Below are positions 1-7,632 of a stretch of DNA of 64,000 nt, in pieces; position 1 is the first letter of the stretch, and every line of letters begins with the position of its first letter. The notes beneath the pieces were generated by a model. The model did no database searches. It saw nothing but the letters and a program-made list of their open reading frames with translations, and had not been told where the DNA came from. The stretch lies in NCBI GenBank assembly GCA_040388375.1, contig JAZKBU010000003.1:1-64000 (forward strand). The letters run 5' to 3'. This stretch comes from Bacteroidota bacterium. GTDB taxonomy: Bacteria > Bacteroidota > Bacteroidia > UKL13-3. Both the position numbers and the translations under genes were made by a program.

Positions 1-2
1 AA

Positions 3-851
3 CTAGCTAGTTTCACTTTAGAAGAAGTAGAGGCGGAGAATGGGTATCGCTTTGGCTTCAATGGTAAGGAAAAAGACGATGAGCTAAAAGGTGATGGTAA
101 TAGCTACGACTTTGGGGCTAGGATGTATGATGCGAGATTAGGTAAGTGGCTGAGTTTAGATCCTTTGGAAGCTAAATACCCAAGCCATTCTGCATACAGC
201 TATTCAATTAATAGTCCGATTAGATATCAAGATATTGACGGAAATGTTATTGTTGATGCTGCTGGAAATATTGCCGTGTTTATTAATAATGCAGGTAAAC
301 CTGAGTTCACAAAATATGCAACTGAAGATATAAAAACTACTATTAGTTTAATGACAAAAACGGATGTCGGAACTAAAATTGCAGAACAAATGATAACAAG
401 TTGTAACAATATTAAGATAGTTATTGATACTAAGACCTCTGGTATTTGGGATAATAAAGAAAAAAAGTTCGTAGAAGAAACAAATGAAAATACATTTACA
501 AAATACGGAAAAACAAGCACAGATACGCGTCCTAAAGATGGTACACTACCCGATGTTACAATTACTGTATATAAAAAATCATTTGAAAGAGATGCAAATA
601 GTAATAACCCGGATTTAGTAAATTCTTTTGGTGAGAGTTATGTTCAAGTACCACAATTTAAATCTGAGGATTTGATGGGAGGGACATTTGTTCATGAAGG
701 AACACATACTACCGATCCAAGTTCAAATAGTCATACTACTACCAATCCAAAAAATATAGAGGACTTACCAAAACAAAAACAATTAGAACATTTTAGAGAA
801 CTAGATAAAAATGAAAAAAAAGATAGAATACTTGACAAAGGAGAATATTAA
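3..851 (+). CDS. Rhs/YD-repeat protein, C-terminal toxin tip 1 (5' end outside window)
   Basis: The frame is open from the first complete codon, so the gene begins left of the window. The first ~70 residues are the end of an Rhs core (GYRFGFNGKEKDDE, then RMYDARLGKWLSLDP), the junction after which variable toxin domains start in Rhs polymorphic toxins. The remaining ~175-residue tip is unlike the two other tips in this locus. It carries an HEGTH motif (bases 693-707), which fits the HExxH zinc-binding signature of metallopeptidases, close to the C terminus. The next ORF overlaps the 3' end by 41 bases, the usual toxin-immunity layout. The Rhs part is certain; the peptidase activity is inferred from one motif, and a third metal ligand was not identified. 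Confidence 0.75.
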   Translation, partial: LASFTLEEVEAENGYRFGFNGKEKDDELKGDGNSYDFGARMYDARLGKWLSLDPLEAKYPSHSAYSYSINSPIRYQDIDGNVIVDAAGNIAVFINNAGKPEFTKYATEDIKTTISLMTKTDVGTKIAEQMITSCNNIKIVIDTKTSGIWDNKEKKFVEETNENTFTKYGKTSTDTRPKDGTLPDVTITVYKKSFERDANSNNPDLVNSFGESYVQVPQFKSEDLMGGTFVHEGTHTTDPSSNSHTTTNPKNIEDLPKQKQLEHFRELDKNEKKDRILDKGEY

Positions 852-1296
852 AAAATTTAGTATCACTTGTTTCTGCATATTTTTTATGAAAATAGGTTTT
901 ACTCAAAATACTATAGATACATCAATAGTTAATATTGTTGAGAAATATCTATTGCAAAAAGAAAGTGGATTAGAGCTAGTAAAATCAAAACAATATTTCA
1001 TAAAGTTTATTCAATCAGCTGCTAAAGAAAAAAGTAATATTGATATATTTTATTTTGGGGAAGGCTCTACTCATATAGGATTTGATATTATACTCTTTTA
1101 TAATAGAACAGATAAAAAATCTGTTTTTGTAGACCCTTCATCAGAAAATATTTTAGAAACGATGATTTTGTTAAATAATACTCTCTATGACATAGAAGGT
1201 TTAAAAGCTGCAAATATTAATTTGTGTTATAGATTAGTAATTGATAACTATGTTGAGGAACCTAAACAGCAGTTTTTAAAACCAAAGAAAAAATAA
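811..1296 (+). CDS. Putative immunity protein for Rhs tip 1, exported
   Basis: A 161-residue protein with a lysine-rich N terminus followed by a hydrophobic stretch (FSITCFCIFF) and a likely cleavage after GFTQ, so it is probably exported or anchored. No known family is recognised. The first ATG overlaps the toxin tip by 41 bases in another frame; an ATG at 886 would lie inside the signal sequence, so the upstream start is preferred. Position directly behind a toxin tip suggests an immunity role, and an exported immunity protein would fit a toxin acting in the periplasm. Function is inferred from context only. Confidence 0.55.
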   Translation: MKKKIEYLTKENIKKFSITCFCIFFMKIGFTQNTIDTSIVNIVEKYLLQKESGLELVKSKQYFIKFIQSAAKEKSNIDIFYFGEGSTHIGFDIILFYNRTDKKSVFVDPSSENILETMILLNNTLYDIEGLKAANINLCYRLVIDNYVEEPKQQFLKPKKK

Positions 1297-1302
1297 ACTT
1301 GT

Positions 1303-1335
1303 GGTAGTGTACCATGGTAGTGTACCATTTGTCAC
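1303..1335 (+). repeat. Two tandem copies of a GGTAGTGTACCAT motif
   Basis: GGTAGTGTACCA occurs at 1303 and again at 1316, the second continuing into TTTGTCAC. The same motif recurs at 1476-1493, 5415-5433 and 5452-5471, always in spacers of the Rhs tip array. It could be the terminal repeat of a lost insertion sequence or a recombination-related signal; neither can be decided here. Confidence 0.55.
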
Positions 1336-1356
1336 TTTTGAATATTGTGATTTTAT

Positions 1357-1508
1357 AAATAGCTGAAAAACAAAATAAAGTGGAGTTAAGTATCCAATAA
1401 AAGAGAGTAGTTAATTTTCCTCTCTTTTATTTTAAAAACGTGTTAGGGAGCATTATTACTAGGTTTGTATTTTCTTGGTGTACCATTTATCACTTAAAAA
1501 ACCATGAA
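1357..1508 (+). repeat. 150 bp duplicated spacer of the Rhs array, copy 1
   Basis: This block, from the AGCTGAAAAACAAAATAAAG stretch to ACCATGAA, is repeated at 5298-5448 with roughly 90 percent identity by eye. Both copies follow an immunity-gene cluster, contain the same terminator hairpin and end in a TGTACCATTTATCAC motif. It contains no gene. Confidence 0.8.
1397..1433 (+). terminator. Hairpin terminator after tip 1 immunity gene
   Basis: Arms ATAAAAGAGAG and CTCTCTTTTAT (11 bp) around a 12-base loop are followed by T-rich sequence. It lies within the duplicated spacer and separates tip module 1 from tip module 2. Confidence 0.75.
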
Positions 1509-1611
1509 TTGTCAATACTGTAAAGGAATTTGCTTAGTTAGTAGTAGTTAAAATTTATTTAATCAATTCATATTAAAAGCAATTCCTTTTTTATATTATT
1601 GAGTTTATAAA

Positions 1612-2979
1612 ATGCTAACTAAATACCCATTATATTACCATTCGTTCGGGGCTCCAATGGCTACTCGTAACAAACAGGTAAGCAGTGTGTTAGTGACAAA
1701 AACCGTGAGCGAAAGTTCGTTTTCAAGCGGTGTTGACGGGTGGGTAGCAACCAGCAATGCAACCTTAAGCAATGTATACGGTAACATACGTGCAACCGTA
1801 ACAGCCTTAAATGCAGGTATGCAAAAAACCTTTAGTACCGAGGCAGGCAAAACCTACCGCATCATGTTTAAAGTAAACCTACGTGGCTGGCCATACATGT
1901 ACGTAAAAGATGTCGCGAGTACCACAAACTTAATAAGCATAACAGATTTCATGACCCCTGGTGATTACAGTTATATTTTCACTGCTACCGGCTTTGAAAC
2001 CAATATAATATTCCACGAAGCAGGTAACCCAAGCGGTAGTGTGCAATTAGCTAGTTTCACTTTAGAAGAAGTTGATGCGGAAAATGGGTATAGGTTCGGC
2101 TTTAACGGTATGGAAAAGACGGATGAGATGTATGGTGATGGGAGTGAATACTCTACAGAATTTAGACAATATGATGCTAGGTTAGGTAGATGGATGAGTA
2201 TTGATCCAATGTCTAGTTATTTCCCTTGGCAAAGCCCTTATGCTGCGTTTGATAATAATCCTATTTTAATAAAAGATCCCAAAGGCTTGGCTGGGGAAAG
2301 CAGTAATGCTGACCCTGATAAAAAAATGAAACGCCAAACTAAAAGATTTGAAAAGTTGAAAGCAAAATTAGCGGACAAATATGGTGAAGGAAGTGATAAA
2401 TATAATAGTGAATTGGCTAGAATTGGAAGCAGGAGGCGTTATGGATCTTCTTTAGTATTTCATCAAAAGCATAGTTCGCCTCAAGTGTCGAGTGGAAGCA
2501 CTGGATCTATTAACCGTGATTTTGCATTACAATTTGATAATACAAAAGCAACATACCAAAGTGAAAAGATTATGGGTGGATTAGACCCATTGGCCCGACC
2601 AAATTATGTTGCACCAGGTGAAGTTGCCGGAGAGGTTTCATTTGAGGTTAAAGTAACAGATGGACAGAAAGTTTTTTTAAGTTCAGCGACAACTGCAGGA
2701 TTGCAAGTAGAAGTACTAGTAAATGGTCAATCTACGTACAATTTTTCAGAAGCTCCTCAACCTGCTTGGGATGAAAAGAAATATACGGATCAAGATATTA
2801 GTCACCCTAAACTTGTGGAGTATAAATCAATTGCCATAAATACAGGTAGTAGTAGCCCACAAATTGTTGTAATAACATTTAAAGCAACTTATACTAATGT
2901 TGGTTCTAAAATTCATTATAGAGGTTATGCACCAAGATTAACTGCCGCTAAAGTTTCTGTAGGTACAATAAGTAATTAA
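1612..2979 (+). CDS. Rhs orphan tip 2 (core fragment plus toxin tip)
   Basis: A 455-residue ORF that looks like a displaced Rhs C terminus rather than a full gene. Residues ~30-155 resemble a beta-rich carbohydrate-binding-like segment, residues ~159-225 are the Rhs core end (GYRFGFNGMEKTDE, RQYDARLGRWMSIDP, FPWQSPYAAFDNNP), and residues ~226-455 are a unique tip with no motif I recognise. From LASFTLEEV onward the DNA closely matches the start of the window, so modules 1 and 2 share a long block able to recombine. No signal peptide is visible, which fits an unexpressed or donor cassette. The ATG at 1612 may not be a natural start. The toxin activity of the tip is unknown. Confidence 0.7.
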   Translation: MLTKYPLYYHSFGAPMATRNKQVSSVLVTKTVSESSFSSGVDGWVATSNATLSNVYGNIRATVTALNAGMQKTFSTEAGKTYRIMFKVNLRGWPYMYVKDVASTTNLISITDFMTPGDYSYIFTATGFETNIIFHEAGNPSGSVQLASFTLEEVDAENGYRFGFNGMEKTDEMYGDGSEYSTEFRQYDARLGRWMSIDPMSSYFPWQSPYAAFDNNPILIKDPKGLAGESSNADPDKKMKRQTKRFEKLKAKLADKYGEGSDKYNSELARIGSRRRYGSSLVFHQKHSSPQVSSGSTGSINRDFALQFDNTKATYQSEKIMGGLDPLARPNYVAPGEVAGEVSFEVKVTDGQKVFLSSATTAGLQVEVLVNGQSTYNFSEAPQPAWDEKKYTDQDISHPKLVEYKSIAINTGSSSPQIVVITFKATYTNVGSKIHYRGYAPRLTAAKVSVGTISN

Positions 2980-2990
2980 ATTTAAGAAAG

Positions 2991-3803
2991 ATGAATAAGA
3001 GTAAATTTTTGATTTTAGTTTTAGTGTTTAATTGTTTTATAGCTAAGATAAAATCACAGGAAATATTAAATATAAAAGATTCGCTTAATAGGAAACAAGG
3101 AGAGTGGATTGATTTTTATGATGTCGGTTGTAAAAAAATTAAGTCCAGAATTTATTATCATGATAATAATAAAGATGGTAAAGCCTACTTTTATAATAAA
3201 GTAGGTAAATTAAAAGAACTTGTTTATTATAAAGAGAATAGAATTATTCTTTCAAAGGAATTTTATACAGATAATAAGAGAGAAGGTAAAGTTAAAACGG
3301 TCAATGGAATAAAATTTAATCCATCATTATCTAAACTTAGATATGAGATTGATTCTTCTAAGATTAAATCGGATAAAATTAATCTAACTGACCCATCAAA
3401 TAATAAAACAGGTATTTGGCATGAGGTTATGTTTGCAAGTTTTTTTAATGTACCTGGATATTCAGAGTACTATATCGTAGGATATTATTTGGCAGGGTCA
3501 AGACATGGAATAACCAAGTATTACAATTATGATAATCATAATCTAAAATTTGAAGCCAATTATAAAAATGGTATTTTAGATGGAATATTTAATGTTTATA
3601 ATAATGATGGTAATATTATAGTTATGTATAATTATGTTAATGGTCTTAGAGATGGTGATTACACCGCATTTTACGATAATGGCAAAATCAGATATAAAGG
3701 AACTATGAAAGATGATAAGTTATTTGGTGAATATTTTGAGTATGATAAAAAGGGAAATTGTATATTACACATTAAAGATGTAAAAATAACGCCTCCATAT
3801 TAG
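2991..3803 (+). CDS. YwqK-like MORN-variant repeat protein, putative immunity protein for tip 2
   Basis: A 270-residue exported protein: residues 1-23 form a signal peptide (LILVLVFNCFIA core, cleavage near IKSQ). The rest consists of repeated short beta-hairpin units of the MORN_2/YwqK type, for example YHDNNKDGKAYFYNKVGKL and YNNDGNIIVMYNYVNGLRDG. Proteins of this kind are annotated in Bacteroidota as YwqK-family antitoxins and often sit beside polymorphic toxins. It starts 11 bases after tip 2 and is followed at once by tip 3, so a protective role against tip 2 is likely but inferred from position. Confidence 0.75.
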   Translation: MNKSKFLILVLVFNCFIAKIKSQEILNIKDSLNRKQGEWIDFYDVGCKKIKSRIYYHDNNKDGKAYFYNKVGKLKELVYYKENRIILSKEFYTDNKREGKVKTVNGIKFNPSLSKLRYEIDSSKIKSDKINLTDPSNNKTGIWHEVMFASFFNVPGYSEYYIVGYYLAGSRHGITKYYNYDNHNLKFEANYKNGILDGIFNVYNNDGNIIVMYNYVNGLRDGDYTAFYDNGKIRYKGTMKDDKLFGEYFEYDKKGNCILHIKDVKITPPY

Positions 3804-3804
3804 T

Positions 3805-4653
3805 GATAGCTATCGCTTCGGCTTCAACGGTATGGAAAAAACGGATGAAGCATATGGCATTGGAAATGAGTATTCTACAGAGTGTAGGCAGTTTGATTCA
3901 AGATTAGGTAGGTGGATGAGTATTGACCCTTTGTTTAGAAACTTTCCTTGGCAAAGTCCTTATGTCGCTTTTGATAACAACCCTATTACAAATACTGATC
4001 CGAACGGAATGGCATCTAAACCATCTACTCATAAGGTAAAAAAGGGAGAAACACTTAGTGCGATTGCTAAAAAGAACAATATAAAAATAGAAGACTTAAA
4101 AAGTGCCAACAAACAAATAGACTGGAATAGTAAGAACCGTACAGGGAAAAAACAAGATTGGGTCTATGCTGGTGAAACAATTAATATTCCAGGAGAGGTT
4201 GAGACAAATGAAAAAACTGAAAAAAAATCAACCGATAATGATAAAGATGAAGCAGGATATAATGCACCACCTAGATCTTTACCAGGCTTTCCTGATTCAC
4301 AAAAAGTTAAGCCAAAAAACTTTAGAACGAGATGGCGCTTACCAGATGGCGATCTTTTAGAATGGGATGGGCAACATGGAGAACTAGAACGATATAATCC
4401 AAAAGGTAAGCATAAAGGGGTTTATTCTCCTGAAGGTGATAGAATTGGGGATGCAGTTCCTGGAAGAAAGATAGAACCAATGCTGAGAATTCCAGATTTA
4501 AGCCCTTGGGTAGCACCATTTATAATAGTTCCAGTTACAATGGGATATATAATTTTAAGATCTGCTGAACGTTCTTTGAGAGTTATTACACCTATTATTA
4601 TTGACCCTAAAATAACGAATCCAGACTATTCTAAACCACATCCAGGATCTTAA
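3805..4653 (+). CDS. Rhs orphan tip 3: LysM plus colicin E3-type ribonuclease domain
   Basis: Rhs homology begins one base after the previous stop codon (frame open from 3790; first ATG 3832). Numbering from that ATG, the core end is residues 1-60 (FDSRLGRWMSIDP), a LysM domain covers ~67-120 (HKVKKGETLSAIAKKNN, ending AGETINIP), and ~163-215 matches the C-terminal rRNase domain of colicin E3/cloacin DF13. The EWDGQHGELE block carries Asp179, His182 and Glu186, spaced like the catalytic Asp510, His513 and Glu517 of colicin E3; Arg212 may match Arg545. These enzymes cut 16S rRNA in the decoding centre. After the nuclease comes a hydrophobic segment (WVAPFIIVPVTMGYIIL) and a polar tail, unusual because this domain normally ends the protein. 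Whether it is translated without its core is uncertain. Confidence 0.85.
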   Translation, partial: DSYRFGFNGMEKTDEAYGIGNEYSTECRQFDSRLGRWMSIDPLFRNFPWQSPYVAFDNNPITNTDPNGMASKPSTHKVKKGETLSAIAKKNNIKIEDLKSANKQIDWNSKNRTGKKQDWVYAGETINIPGEVETNEKTEKKSTDNDKDEAGYNAPPRSLPGFPDSQKVKPKNFRTRWRLPDGDLLEWDGQHGELERYNPKGKHKGVYSPEGDRIGDAVPGRKIEPMLRIPDLSPWVAPFIIVPVTMGYIILRSAERSLRVITPIIIDPKITNPDYSKPHPGS

Positions 4654-4654
4654 T

Positions 4655-4900
4655 ATGAAAAATATAATCTTTTTTTTAAATGTCTATGAAAGAGATGGAG
4701 AGTCACTTGTTGAAGAGTTTGACATCACATCTATTAGTAAACTAATCGCAAATGAGTTTGGTGTAAATAACCAATTCATACAAGCCCCATATAAAATTGA
4801 TACTATCAATTTGTATGAAATTTTGTTAAAATATATCACAAACTTAAAAGTATATGATTATAATTCATATGATTTTTTTATAGAATGTTATTCAAGTTAG
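4655..4900 (+). CDS. Cloacin/colicin E3 immunity-like protein
   Basis: An 81-residue acidic protein starting one base after the E3-type toxin stop codon. Its size, acidity and the run NEFGVNNQF followed by an aromatic-rich end (YDYNSYDFFIECY) resemble the ~85-residue immunity proteins of colicin E3 and cloacin, which bind the ribonuclease domain and block it from reaching rRNA. Similarity by eye is weak in places, but the pairing with an E3-type domain makes the assignment convincing. It has no signal peptide, as expected for protection against a cytoplasmic ribonuclease. Confidence 0.7.
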   Translation: MKNIIFFLNVYERDGESLVEEFDITSISKLIANEFGVNNQFIQAPYKIDTINLYEILLKYITNLKVYDYNSYDFFIECYSS

Positions 4901-4943
4901 GAGTATTGTACTGCCTAACAGGTTTATTATATAAATTAAGATA

Positions 4944-5266
4944 ATGGAGTATTTAGAAGAATTACATGATAGTTCAATTCAAAGTATAAGAATTGATTTT
5001 GAAAAACAGATTATTTCAGTAGTCGTTTCGATTTATAGTAATGAAACGCAAGATTATTATTCAATTTGTTTAACTTTTTATGAGGTAAGTAATTATAAAA
5101 TAAATGAAATATTTTAAATGTCTTAGAAGAGTTGGAAATTTATACTTTCGATTATAAAGATAAGAATGGCAAAAAAGAAATTGAATTTATTTTATTAATT
5201 GATGCAGGGGAACCAAGTATTAATATAAAGTTTGAATGCGTAAATTTTAAAAGAGAACTTTTGTAA
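4944..5266 (+). pseudogene. Frameshifted small protein gene, possible decayed immunity gene
   Basis: ATG at 4944 opens a 57-codon frame ending at 5117 just after a TTTT run (5112-5115). Shifting frame there restores a continuous reading frame (NVLEELEIYTFDYKDKNG...) to a stop at 5264-5266, giving a joined product of ~107 residues. The simplest reading is a small indel in the T run. The size and position, behind an immunity gene and before the duplicated spacer, suggest a second immunity gene that has been lost. No family is recognised. Confidence 0.6.
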
Positions 5267-5297
5267 AGTAGGCAATGATTGATAGTGTAAACATTCT

Positions 5298-5448
5298 AAA
5301 TAACTGAAAAACAAAATAAAGTGGAATAAGGTATCCATAAAAGAGAGGAGTTAATATTCCTCTCTTTTATTTTATAAATGCGTTAGGGAGCATTATTACT
5401 AGGTTTGTATTTTCTTAGTGTACCATTTATCACCTGAAAAGCCATGAA
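5298..5448 (+). repeat. 150 bp duplicated spacer of the Rhs array, copy 2
   Basis: Second copy of the block at 1357-1508, including the terminator and the TGTACCATTTATCAC end. The two copies bracket tips 2 and 3 and could allow their deletion or amplification by homologous recombination. Confidence 0.8.
5337..5373 (+). terminator. Hairpin terminator in duplicated spacer
   Basis: Same 11 bp arms as at 1397-1433 (ATAAAAGAGAG / CTCTCTTTTAT), closing the E3-type toxin/immunity module. Confidence 0.75.
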
Positions 5449-5471
5449 GTGGGTAGTGTACCATTTAGCAC
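5415..5471 (+). repeat. Two copies of the TAGTGTACCATTT motif
   Basis: TTAGTGTACCATTTATCAC at 5415-5433 and GGTAGTGTACCATTTAGCAC at 5452-5471 match the copies at 1303-1335 and 1476-1493. Confidence 0.55.
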
Positions 5472-5551
5472 CTGAGTTATGAAAGCCCATATTATAAAGG
5501 GGAAAGAAACCAAAAGAAAAGAAATTAAGTAACAGAAGAACTAAACTATAG

Positions 5552-6160
5552 ATGTATCCGGAAGTAATGAAGATTAGAAAAAGAGGTTTATTCGTATTTA
5601 GTTTATTTATTTTACTAAATATAAGTTCAATTGGTCAAAATAAATTTTTGATTAAATGGGAAAAAGAAAAACTGAACAAAAGAGAAAGAATAATTATGCT
5701 TAATGATTATATCTCGGACTTTGCATTATTCATGAATTCAGATTCTAAAAGGATAGATTCAAATTGTATTAGAAGTTCGAATAAAACATACTTTGATAAT
5801 TATGAAAAGGACAAAGTTTTATTTTACTTTATTAAACTCTATTTAGGAAATGACACTAAATTTAAAGAAAATAATTTGTGTTATTACAGTTTTATTATGA
5901 ATATAATAAAACTGTCTTCTTTTGATCAACAAAGGCAGTTTTTTCAAAACTATATAATAAGAACTTATTTAGAAGAACGATCAAAGTTTAGAAAAGTATT
6001 AGGAGAAAATGAGATTGAAAAGCTTACTCAAATAGTATCCCTTTTTCCTTATAAAAAGGATTTGATTTATTACCAAAAACAGATAAAATTACTTTATAAA
6101 ATGGAAGTAAAAATGGAAGAAGAAGCAAATCAGAAAATAGTTGATTGTTTTTGTAAATAA
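5552..6160 (+). CDS. Exported hypothetical protein, orphan immunity candidate
   Basis: A 202-residue protein. ATG 5552 adds five residues before a second ATG at 5567 that gives a textbook signal peptide (MKIRKRGLFVFSLFILLNI, cleavage near IGQ); the second start is more likely. The mature part is lysine- and tyrosine-rich, mostly helical by composition, with no recognised domain. It follows the second spacer of the Rhs array with no toxin tip of its own, so it may be the immunity gene of a lost tip. AT content is like the rest of the array and higher than the housekeeping genes to the right. Confidence 0.5.
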   Translation: MYPEVMKIRKRGLFVFSLFILLNISSIGQNKFLIKWEKEKLNKRERIIMLNDYISDFALFMNSDSKRIDSNCIRSSNKTYFDNYEKDKVLFYFIKLYLGNDTKFKENNLCYYSFIMNIIKLSSFDQQRQFFQNYIIRTYLEERSKFRKVLGENEIEKLTQIVSLFPYKKDLIYYQKQIKLLYKMEVKMEEEANQKIVDCFCK

Positions 6161-6247
6161 TATTTCATTTAGTAGCTAGTAAAACATGAAAATAAACTAT
6201 CCAAATTGTCAGGAGTGTGCGAAATATTTTTAAATATAAAGTAAGTT

Positions 6248-6664
6248 ATGAAAGATAATATTGGTATTTTAATAGAAAGCTGCAAACAAATGGCTAAAGA
6301 ACTGTTGATAGAGTTTGGGGAGTTTTATCCCTTCGCCTTTGCTTTAGATAAAAAGCACGAAATAATACCTGTTGCTGCATATGAAGGAGAAGAAGTTTTG
6401 AGTGTAGAAAAAGAAATAACTCTTCTCGAAAAAGCGCTTAGACATAGTGATAGAAACTTAACATATACAACTGTTATTATTTGTGTTGATGTTTTTACTC
6501 CTAATTCTAATGAAAAAAGTAGTGCTTTAGAATTAAGAGTTGATGATAAATTTTATAAGTCTTTTAATGTTTATATTAGATATGAACAATCAGATAATGG
6601 AGAAATAAAATTTGAGGAAATTTCAGATGAAGTGCTTGGAAATTTAATTTACTTTCCTAGGTAG
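6248..6664 (+). CDS. Hypothetical cytoplasmic protein, orphan immunity candidate
   Basis: A 138-residue protein without signal peptide or membrane segment. The segment GEFYPFAFALDKKHEIIPVAAYEGEE followed by helices and a beta-rich C terminus is reminiscent of small hypothetical proteins found beside Bacteroidota polymorphic toxins, but no named family is assigned. It is the last gene of the Rhs array and ends 25 bases before a perfect palindromic terminator. Confidence 0.5.
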   Translation: MKDNIGILIESCKQMAKELLIEFGEFYPFAFALDKKHEIIPVAAYEGEEVLSVEKEITLLEKALRHSDRNLTYTTVIICVDVFTPNSNEKSSALELRVDDKFYKSFNVYIRYEQSDNGEIKFEEISDEVLGNLIYFPR

Positions 6665-6689
6665 TAACTAGCAACTCATAATTAATAAA

Positions 6690-6731
6690 AACCAAAAAGG
6701 CTTCGCTATATATAGCGAAGCCTTTTTGGTT
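6690..6731. terminator. Perfect 42 bp palindrome, bidirectional terminator
   Basis: Two exactly complementary 21-base arms (AACCAAAAAGGCTTCGCTATA and its complement) lie between the convergent genes ending at 6664 (+) and 6747 (-). A/T runs on both sides of the stem suit termination in both directions. Confidence 0.85.
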
Positions 6732-6746
6732 AAAATAAGAAAACAC

Positions 6747-7307
6747 TTATAAAACCTGTTCCTCCTTAGTTTCATTACCCGGCATATCATAAGCCTTAAT
6801 AACGATTTTATTACCTACTGTACTTGTATTGTCATCAATAACGGTATAGAGCCAATCCAGTTTATTAGCCTGCATCACAGCATTACCCTTTTCAGTGCCC
6901 TTGTCATTAGTTATCTCCACACTAACAGATTCCACTTTAAAATCATCCGTTACCCTTATTCGTATAGTATCACCTTTTTTACCCAGATATTTACTTAAAT
7001 CAATCTCCGTAATATCAGGAGCATTAAAAAAATCAGCCACCGCAATATTATAAGCATTAGGAGCACCGCTACCTTTAGCATGCGTTTCATACTCCGCCTT
7101 AATAATAGGGTCAGCCATTTGCGACTTCGCATACAAAACAGCCTGCTGAAACCTTTCCCGTTGATTCTTTTGTGCCACAGTAGGCACTTTACTTGTTGAT
7201 GGAGCAGTTGCTACAACTGTTTTGTCTCCCACACTGCGAAATACCAGCGTCCCGCCAAGCATTCCACTCAAACCTTTAGTGATAAGGTTTTTGTTTACAA
7301 TAGCCAT
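6747..7307 (-). CDS. Hypothetical protein of a Bacteroidota-specific small family
   Basis: A 186-residue protein. The N terminus (KGLSGMLGGTLVFRSVGDKTVV, then a Pro/Ser/Thr segment and a QRERFQQA helix) matches a layout seen in many Bacteroidota hypothetical proteins (G-x-LG-x-x-VFR...GKTVV). The C-terminal half looks like a beta-sandwich (DTIRIRVTDDFKVESVSVEI). There is no signal peptide. The role is unknown; it is convergent with the Rhs array and not part of an operon. Confidence 0.6.
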   Translation of the reverse strand: MAIVNKNLITKGLSGMLGGTLVFRSVGDKTVVATAPSTSKVPTVAQKNQRERFQQAVLYAKSQMADPIIKAEYETHAKGSGAPNAYNIAVADFFNAPDITEIDLSKYLGKKGDTIRIRVTDDFKVESVSVEITNDKGTEKGNAVMQANKLDWLYTVIDDNTSTVGNKIVIKAYDMPGNETKEEQVL

Positions 7308-7632
7308 AATTTTAGGATTTTAATATATTGATACCTATAACGCAATCATCAAAAAAATAATACTACAGAAAACTATTTTTCAGAAAAAGTATCAAAAACC
7401 CCTCATGTTTACCCTTCGTCATTCGTTCGCTCTCCGTTCGCTCTGCTTCGCTTGGTTTTTATCCTTATAAAGAAGGATTCAAGGTGTAAATAACATATAC
7501 AAAAAGAAAGTAAAAGAGAAGCAAAACATTTTGTATATATGCAAATAAATATAAGTCAAGCCGCCCCAAGTATTAAAAAATGAGTTTGTCAAGTAACCAG
7601 CTAAATGTAAAATATGCCAATCAATAAAAAAT
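7308..7632. other. Intergenic, 325 bases, no gene seen
   Basis: Divergent spacer between a minus-strand and a plus-strand gene. A locally GC-richer patch at 7414-7452 repeats TTCGCTC/TTCGTTCGCTCT. No RNA gene or convincing promoter was found. Confidence 0.4.

Noticed and set aside
3..6664. Prophage or type VI secretion cluster
   Set aside because: No phage structural, Hcp, VgrG or sheath genes are visible; the Rhs core features suffice to explain the region.
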